From UMGS1908 sp964432825 (lineage in GTDB: Bacteria; Bacillota; Clostridia; Christensenellales; UBA1242): DNA of 64,000 bases. The notes beneath the pieces are model-generated. The model did no database searches, had not been told where the DNA came from, and was given only the letters and a program-made list of their open reading frames with translations. Shown piece after piece: positions 59,226 to 64,000 of the stretch; positions within the stretch are counted from its first letter, which is position 1, and every line of letters begins with the position of its first letter. The position numbers and the translations under genes were made by a program. The stretch is taken from positions 1 through 64,000 of the forward strand of contig CAYSOX010000003.1 in NCBI GenBank assembly GCA_964432825.1, in the 5' to 3' direction.

Positions 59226-62200
59226 TTATTTTGCCGATTTTATAGCCTCTGAAAGTTGAACAGAAACAACCTTTGAAACACCTCTTTCTTCCATCGTAAC
59301 ACCATACAACGTGTCGGCAAGTTCCATTGTTGGTTTACGGTGTGTGATAACAATAAATTGAGTATAATTTGAAAATCTTTTCAAATATTTTGCATAACGC
59401 TCAACATTCGCATCGTCTAGTGCAGCCTCAATTTCGTCTAGCACACAGAAAGGCATTGGCTTCAACTTTAAAATCGCAAACAATATTGCAATTGCTGTCA
59501 ACGCACGCTCGCCACCAGACAACAACTGGATATTTTGCAATTTTTTACCCGTTGGCTCGGCTGCTATTTCTATACCACACTCCAAAGGATTATCTGGCTC
59601 ACTAAGTTTTAATTCGGCACGACCACCACCAAACAACTCTCTAAATACGCCTTGGAAATTGGTGTTTATTTTATCAAACTCGGTTTTAAATTTAACTTCC
59701 ATTTCTTCGGTTAAGCCGTTTATGATTTTATTTAAGTCGTTTTCTGCATTAACCAAATCATCTCTTTGGGCGCTTAAATCGTTAAATCTTACACTTACAT
59801 CTGAAAGCATTTCAATTGCGTTTACATTTACCGCACCTAGGTTTTGAATCTGTTTTTTCAATTTCCCGCTTTCCTGCAAACCCTCTTGAATGTTGTGGTT
59901 TTCTAGTTTATATTCTAATGCCGTTGCATAGGTTAATCCATATTCTTCCCAAACCCGCTCTTGCATTTGCTCTATATCCGAATCTATCTTAATTAATAAA
60001 TTTTCCTCTTTATACTTACGGTCGTTAGCGCGTTGCAATTCTGAACTTATAACCAATTTCTTTTCAGATAATTCTTGCAATTTCTTGTTTAGTTCTTTTT
60101 TTGTCGTATCAAAATTTGCAAGTTCGTCACGGGTCTTTTGAAGTGCATCCATATTGGATTGATACAAATTTCTATCAACCGTTTTGCTTATTTCACCCTC
60201 AAGTTCCAAAATATCTGTAGACAGTCGTTCGATTTCCAACTTATTAATTCTTATATCTTTATTAAGTCTTTCAATCAAATCGTTTAATCGCAAAGTTTCA
60301 GCCTCCAAGGAAACCTTATCGCTTTCATTGGATGCTTTTTTAACTTTTAATTCAGTCAATTCATCCGAAATTGACTTTCTTCTTTGCTTTTTCGCATATA
60401 ATTCAGGATTTTGTATTGTATCACCCGTTCCGCCATTGTCAATCTCTTCACCAAAATTTTTATATGCAACCAATTTTTCTTCAAGCGCTTTTTTATTGGA
60501 CTTTAACCTATCTTCACTTTCATCAAATTTTAAACTTTCAGATGCAAATTGTGTTAAATTTTCATTTAATTTGTTCAAATTTTCAGAATGTTTGGTAATT
60601 TCAATATCTATATCATAAATTGCCGAATCTAATTCTTTTAATGCATCCTCAAAGGTTGATTGTTGAGATTTTATCTGCTCCAATTCGGCAGACTTGGTTT
60701 CTTTTTGTAACCTTAACTCTTCCAATCGTTTCTCAGCATCAACGATTTCTCGTTCTCTACCAATAAGTGAAACTCCCTGAACCTTTTTGCTTCCACCACT
60801 CATTGTTCCTGCAGGGTTAATCACATCCCCGTCTAAAGTTACAATTTTAAAAGAGTATCTTGTAGACCTTGCAAGGTTTACAGCCGAATCCATATTTTCA
60901 ACAATTACTGTTGAGCCTAAAAGCGCATTAAACACCTTTTCATATTCCGAATTGAACTCAATTAGACTGGTTGCAACCCCAAAAACTCCAGCGGTACGAT
61001 TAATAATTGGCAAAAACTCATCTGCAATTTTACGAGGCTTGATACTAGTCATTGGCAAAAATGTTGCACGACCAATATTGTTATCCTTTAAATATTGGAT
61101 AACATATTTTGCATCTTCCTCATTTTTTGTTACTACATTTTGAACGGCACTTCCAAGAGCCATATCAATGGCACTTTCAAATTGTTCGGGAACACTCATA
61201 AGTTTTGCAACAACATTTACAAATTTACCACCTAGAGTTGAGTTGTCCTTTGCGTCTTGCAATAGTTTTCTAACCGAGGCAACATAACCCTCATTTTCCT
61301 TTTGCATTTCTTTCATTAAATTTATTTTACTTGAAAGACTTCGGGTTTCGGCATCAATATCAATAATATCTTCTTCAATACCCGCAATTTTGTAGGCAAA
61401 TTTGATATTTGATTGCTTTTGCTCACGCTGTTGTTCTTGTTTTTTTGATTTTTGAGCCTCTAATTCTTTAATTTCGGTTTTGTATTTTTCAATCTCTAAT
61501 GTTACATCATTATATTTTTTTGAACACTCTTCACGACTGCTATCCAGTTCGTCTAATCTTTCATCAATCGCTTTAATTTCCGCTTCTAATCCTGAAATTT
61601 GAGCCTTGATATCCCCTAATTTTCCTAAATTGTCCACCAACTTTTGTGTTTCCTCGGCATTTTTATTTTCCATATTAGAAATATCAAATTCCAAATTTTC
61701 TAAGTCTGCGGTAAGTTCGTCAATTCTTGAAACCAATTCACCCAAAACAATTTCTTTTAAGCCTTTTTCTTTTTCAGTCTCCGTAAGTTTTTCTTTATTC
61801 TCGTCAAACTCCGTTTGGTCAACAGATACCGCTTCTATAAGTTTTTCACGAGAAGCCTTTAAACTATTAATTTTTTCTTGCAAAAGTTTAGTTTCACCCG
61901 CTTGTTTCTCTAAACCTACCGTTAAATTAAGCAACTCATCTCTAAGTCTTGTTATTGTTTGGTCGGTTGAATCAATTTGATTTGCAGTGTAATTATAGTC
62001 ATCCACCGTTTCATCAAACTCTTTTGTTTTTAATTCAATTTCTTCAATAGCACCATTTAGACGGTTGTTAATTTCTTCCTTTTGTGAGGCTGAAGAATCA
62101 TATTGATAAATATAGTTATTGATTTCCAATGACTTTAATTTTTCTCTTAAATCCAAATACTTTCGCGCCGTTTCAGCCTGTGAGGTTAGTGGAGCAAGTT

Positions 62201-62801
62201 GAATTTCCAACTCATGTAAAATATCATTGATTCGCACCAAATTTTCTTGAGTGTTATTCAATTTTTTTAGCGATTCCATTTTTCGGTTTTTTAATTTAGA
62301 AATACCCGCAGCCTCTTCAAAAACTGCACGCCTATCTTCTGGCTTAGCACTTAAAAGTTCATCTATTCGACCCTGCCCAATAATAGAATAACTTTCTCGA
62401 CCCATACCACTATCACGCAAAATTTCTTGTATGTCTTTCAATCTGCAAGGTGTTTTATTTATTGCATAACCACTCTCACCCGAGCGGTATAACTTTCGAG
62501 TTAAAACCACCTCGTCATAATCCACATTAAAAATTTTCTCTGTATTGTCAAAATACAAAGAAACTTCTGCAAAACTTTGAGGTTTTCTTTTTTCTGTTCC
62601 GTTAAAAATTACATCTTGCATATTTGAGCCACGCAGTGCCTTCGCACTTTGCTCACCTAAAACCCATCGTATAGAATCGGCAACATTACTTTTTCCGCAA
62701 CCGTTCGGCCCAACAATACCTGTAACTCCCGACTCAAATTGAACTTGAACTTTATCTGCAAAAGATTTAAAGCCATAAATTTCCATCTTTTTGAATTTCA
62801 T
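59226..62801 (-). CDS. smc: Chromosome partition protein SMC
   Basis: This 1191-residue condensin ATPase compacts and segregates the chromosome with ScpAB. The N-terminal head has MEIYGFKSFADK and Walker A GIVGPNGCGKSNVADSIRW; two long coiled coils flank the hinge (about residues 510-670, with GGSKKVQGVSLIGRERE after it). The C-terminal head has the signature LLSGGERALTAIAILFAI and Walker B PFCVLDEIEAALDD. Length is normal. It begins 13 nt after rnc. Confidence 0.96.
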   Translation of the reverse strand: MKFKKMEIYGFKSFADKVQVQFESGVTGIVGPNGCGKSNVADSIRWVLGEQSAKALRGSNMQDVIFNGTEKRKPQSFAEVSLYFDNTEKIFNVDYDEVVLTRKLYRSGESGYAINKTPCRLKDIQEILRDSGMGRESYSIIGQGRIDELLSAKPEDRRAVFEEAAGISKLKNRKMESLKKLNNTQENLVRINDILHELEIQLAPLTSQAETARKYLDLREKLKSLEINNYIYQYDSSASQKEEINNRLNGAIEEIELKTKEFDETVDDYNYTANQIDSTDQTITRLRDELLNLTVGLEKQAGETKLLQEKINSLKASREKLIEAVSVDQTEFDENKEKLTETEKEKGLKEIVLGELVSRIDELTADLENLEFDISNMENKNAEETQKLVDNLGKLGDIKAQISGLEAEIKAIDERLDELDSSREECSKKYNDVTLEIEKYKTEIKELEAQKSKKQEQQREQKQSNIKFAYKIAGIEEDIIDIDAETRSLSSKINLMKEMQKENEGYVASVRKLLQDAKDNSTLGGKFVNVVAKLMSVPEQFESAIDMALGSAVQNVVTKNEEDAKYVIQYLKDNNIGRATFLPMTSIKPRKIADEFLPIINRTAGVFGVATSLIEFNSEYEKVFNALLGSTVIVENMDSAVNLARSTRYSFKIVTLDGDVINPAGTMSGGSKKVQGVSLIGREREIVDAEKRLEELRLQKETKSAELEQIKSQQSTFEDALKELDSAIYDIDIEITKHSENLNKLNENLTQFASESLKFDESEDRLKSNKKALEEKLVAYKNFGEEIDNGGTGDTIQNPELYAKKQRRKSISDELTELKVKKASNESDKVSLEAETLRLNDLIERLNKDIRINKLEIERLSTDILELEGEISKTVDRNLYQSNMDALQKTRDELANFDTTKKELNKKLQELSEKKLVISSELQRANDRKYKEENLLIKIDSDIEQMQERVWEEYGLTYATALEYKLENHNIQEGLQESGKLKKQIQNLGAVNVNAIEMLSDVSVRFNDLSAQRDDLVNAENDLNKIINGLTEEMEVKFKTEFDKINTNFQGVFRELFGGGRAELKLSEPDNPLECGIEIAAEPTGKKLQNIQLLSGGERALTAIAILFAILKLKPMPFCVLDEIEAALDDANVERYAKYLKRFSNYTQFIVITHRKPTMELADTLYGVTMEERGVSKVVSVQLSEAIKSAK

Positions 62802-62814
62802 TCTTCAATTCCTT

Positions 62815-63480
62815 TTAAACCTTTGTTAGTTTTTTTATTGCAACACCTGCTGCAACTGTTTCCGCTTGACGCTTAGAACTTCCCGTTCCTCTTCCCATAC
62901 AGACACCATTAACCATTACCGATGCTGTAAAAGTTGGGTTATGGTCGGTACCAGACTTATTTGTCGTGTATTTTATGCTATCATTTTTTAACATTTCTTG
63001 CAGTTTGCTTTTAGAATCTTCCAACTCCTCAAGACTTTCCATCGTCATTATTGTATTAAAGAAGTTTTTAGAAACAAACTCACGGGCTTTTTCAAGTCCG
63101 CCATCTATATAAATTGCACCAATAATCGCCTCCATTAAATCAGCTTTCATATTGTCGGTGATACAACTTCTGTTCGCACCCGAAAATTGAAGATATTTAA
63201 CAAGCCCTAATCCTTCAATAAGTTCGGCAAGCGGATGCATTGACACAATTTTTGACCTAAGTTTTGAAAGTTGTCCTTCATTGTAGTCCATATCCGAATA
63301 AATTCGCTCACTCACAATTGTACTCAACACGGTATCTCCCAAAAACTCCAATCGCTCATTGCTTGCTATATGAAAATTATTTGCAAAACTTGAGTGAGTA
63401 AATGCGGTAACAACTAAATTTTTATCCTTAAATTTATAATTGATTATTTTTTCTATATTCTTAATATCTTCTGACTGCAT
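62815..63480 (-). CDS. rnc: Ribonuclease III
   Basis: This 221-residue enzyme cuts double-stranded RNA in rRNA processing. The catalytic signature is NERLEFLGDTVLSTIVSE, with DLMEAIIGAIYIDGG supplying further metal ligands; the dsRNA-binding domain follows (SKLQEMLKNDSIKYTTNKSG, then GSSKRQAETVAAGVAIKKL). It begins 9 nt after plsX; acpP, normally between them, is absent. AGGAGG precedes ATG 63480. Confidence 0.95.
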   Translation of the reverse strand: MQSEDIKNIEKIINYKFKDKNLVVTAFTHSSFANNFHIASNERLEFLGDTVLSTIVSERIYSDMDYNEGQLSKLRSKIVSMHPLAELIEGLGLVKYLQFSGANRSCITDNMKADLMEAIIGAIYIDGGLEKAREFVSKNFFNTIMTMESLEELEDSKSKLQEMLKNDSIKYTTNKSGTDHNPTFTASVMVNGVCMGRGTGSSKRQAETVAAGVAIKKLTKV

Positions 63481-63489
63481 TTCTACCTC

Positions 63490-64000
63490 CTATTCGGTTA
63501 TGTATTTTGAAAGTTCGTTTTCCAATTCATTATTGAATCCACTTAAGAAAATTTCTCTACAAAGTGAAATCGAACCCAAAATTGCAACTCTATCAGACGA
63601 GCCATGCGATTTGACTACAACTCTTTTGCAACCTAAAAATGGCGAACCACCAATTGCATTATAATCCAACTTTTTAGCAAGTCTTTTTAATGGTTTTTTT
63701 AATAAAAGATAGCCAAGTTTTGCCTTTATTCCACCACCCAAAATCTCTTCCTTTAAACTTTTTAGAATAAATCTACCCGTTCCCTCACTTGATTTTAAAG
63801 CGACATTTCCAGCAAAGCCATCCGTTACCACAACATCATATTCACCACTCATTATATCTCGGGCTTCCATATTTCCTACAAAATTGATTCCTTGCATATT
63901 TTTTAACATTTCAAATGCTGAATGTGTAAGTTCATTCCCCTTTTTATCTTCGACACCAACATTTAACAATGCCACTTTCGGATTTTGAATACCATACATT
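63490..64000 (-). CDS. plsX: Phosphate acyltransferase PlsX (partial, 5' end outside the window)
   Basis: These 170 residues are the C-terminal half of PlsX, which makes acyl-phosphate for phospholipid synthesis: KVALLNVGVEDKKGNE, VGNMEARDIMSGEYDVVVTD, GFAGNVALKSSEGT, and YNAIGGSPFLGCKRVVVKSHG. The reading frame is open to the right edge of the window, so the true start lies beyond 64000. It leads the plsX-rnc-smc-ftsY order, with fab genes and acpP missing from the interval. Confidence 0.93.
   Translation of the reverse strand, partial: MYGIQNPKVALLNVGVEDKKGNELTHSAFEMLKNMQGINFVGNMEARDIMSGEYDVVVTDGFAGNVALKSSEGTGRFILKSLKEEILGGGIKAKLGYLLLKKPLKRLAKKLDYNAIGGSPFLGCKRVVVKSHGSSDRVAILGSISLCREIFLSGFNNELENELSKYITE

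Overview
The window is AT-rich chromosomal DNA from a spore-forming member of the Bacillota, most likely a Clostridia-type lineage with a compact genome. The evidence is the gene content and order: sigK, a complete spoIIIAA-AH operon, spoIVB next to a Spo0A-like gene, a ytxC-thrS pair, gatCAB, SMC-FtsY-RNase III, and the nusA-rnpM-ylxQ-infB-rbfA cluster in its usual Firmicutes order. Almost every gene is on the minus strand; sigK is the one clear plus-strand gene. No tRNA, rRNA, insertion sequence, prophage or CRISPR array was found.

Layout. 1-1190: RNase P RNA (minus) with a perfect sigma-A promoter and a terminator, interrupted by a ~359-nt extension in helix P3. 1264-2052: sigK with a sigma-E-like promoter. 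2206-4857: the wobble-uridine hydroxylase/methyltransferase pair (TrhP, TrmR) around an unknown membrane protein. 5465-10045: an unknown Ser/Gly-rich protein, a divergent threonyl-tRNA synthetase with its own promoter and structured leader, YtxC, and a membrane-anchored Mrr-type nuclease. 10599-15074: PAP2 phosphatase, lipoprotein, small membrane protein, QueH, ArgS and a GNAT-like protein. 15501-22157: rpe, rlmN, fmt, def, priA, rpoZ, yicC, a trimmed version of the standard Firmicutes cluster. 22177-29940: gatBAC, a frameshifted small gene, ligA, pcrA. 29986-39890: Spo0A-like DNA-binding protein, spoIVB, xseB, xseA, nusB, a Lys-rich membrane protein, Asp23 and spoIIIAH-AA. 40006-48412: efp, an Nfo-like protein, truB, nrnA, rbfA, infB, ylxQ, rnpM, nusA, rimP. 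48666-55783: a PolC-like protein without a polymerase domain, rseP, cdsA, uppS, frr, tsf, rpsB. 55952-64000: a DUF1292 protein, ruvX, a YtxH-like protein, ftsY, smc, rnc and the end of plsX.

The genes form three working groups: translation and tRNA modification, DNA replication and repair, and the forespore/mother-cell programme of sporulation. Promoters that fit sigma-E spacing stand before sigK and spoIIIAA. TGTCGAA (0A-box) sequences stand in three intergenic regions.

The most notable points are the P3 insertion in rnpB, a receiver-less Spo0A in the normal spoIVB-spo0A position, a PolC reduced to its N-terminal, OB and exonuclease parts, a ThrRS with several replaced active-site residues, and a ~500-nt noncoding region between ftsY and the ytxH-like gene built from duplicated modules. 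All assignments are by eye from sequence; no database search was run.
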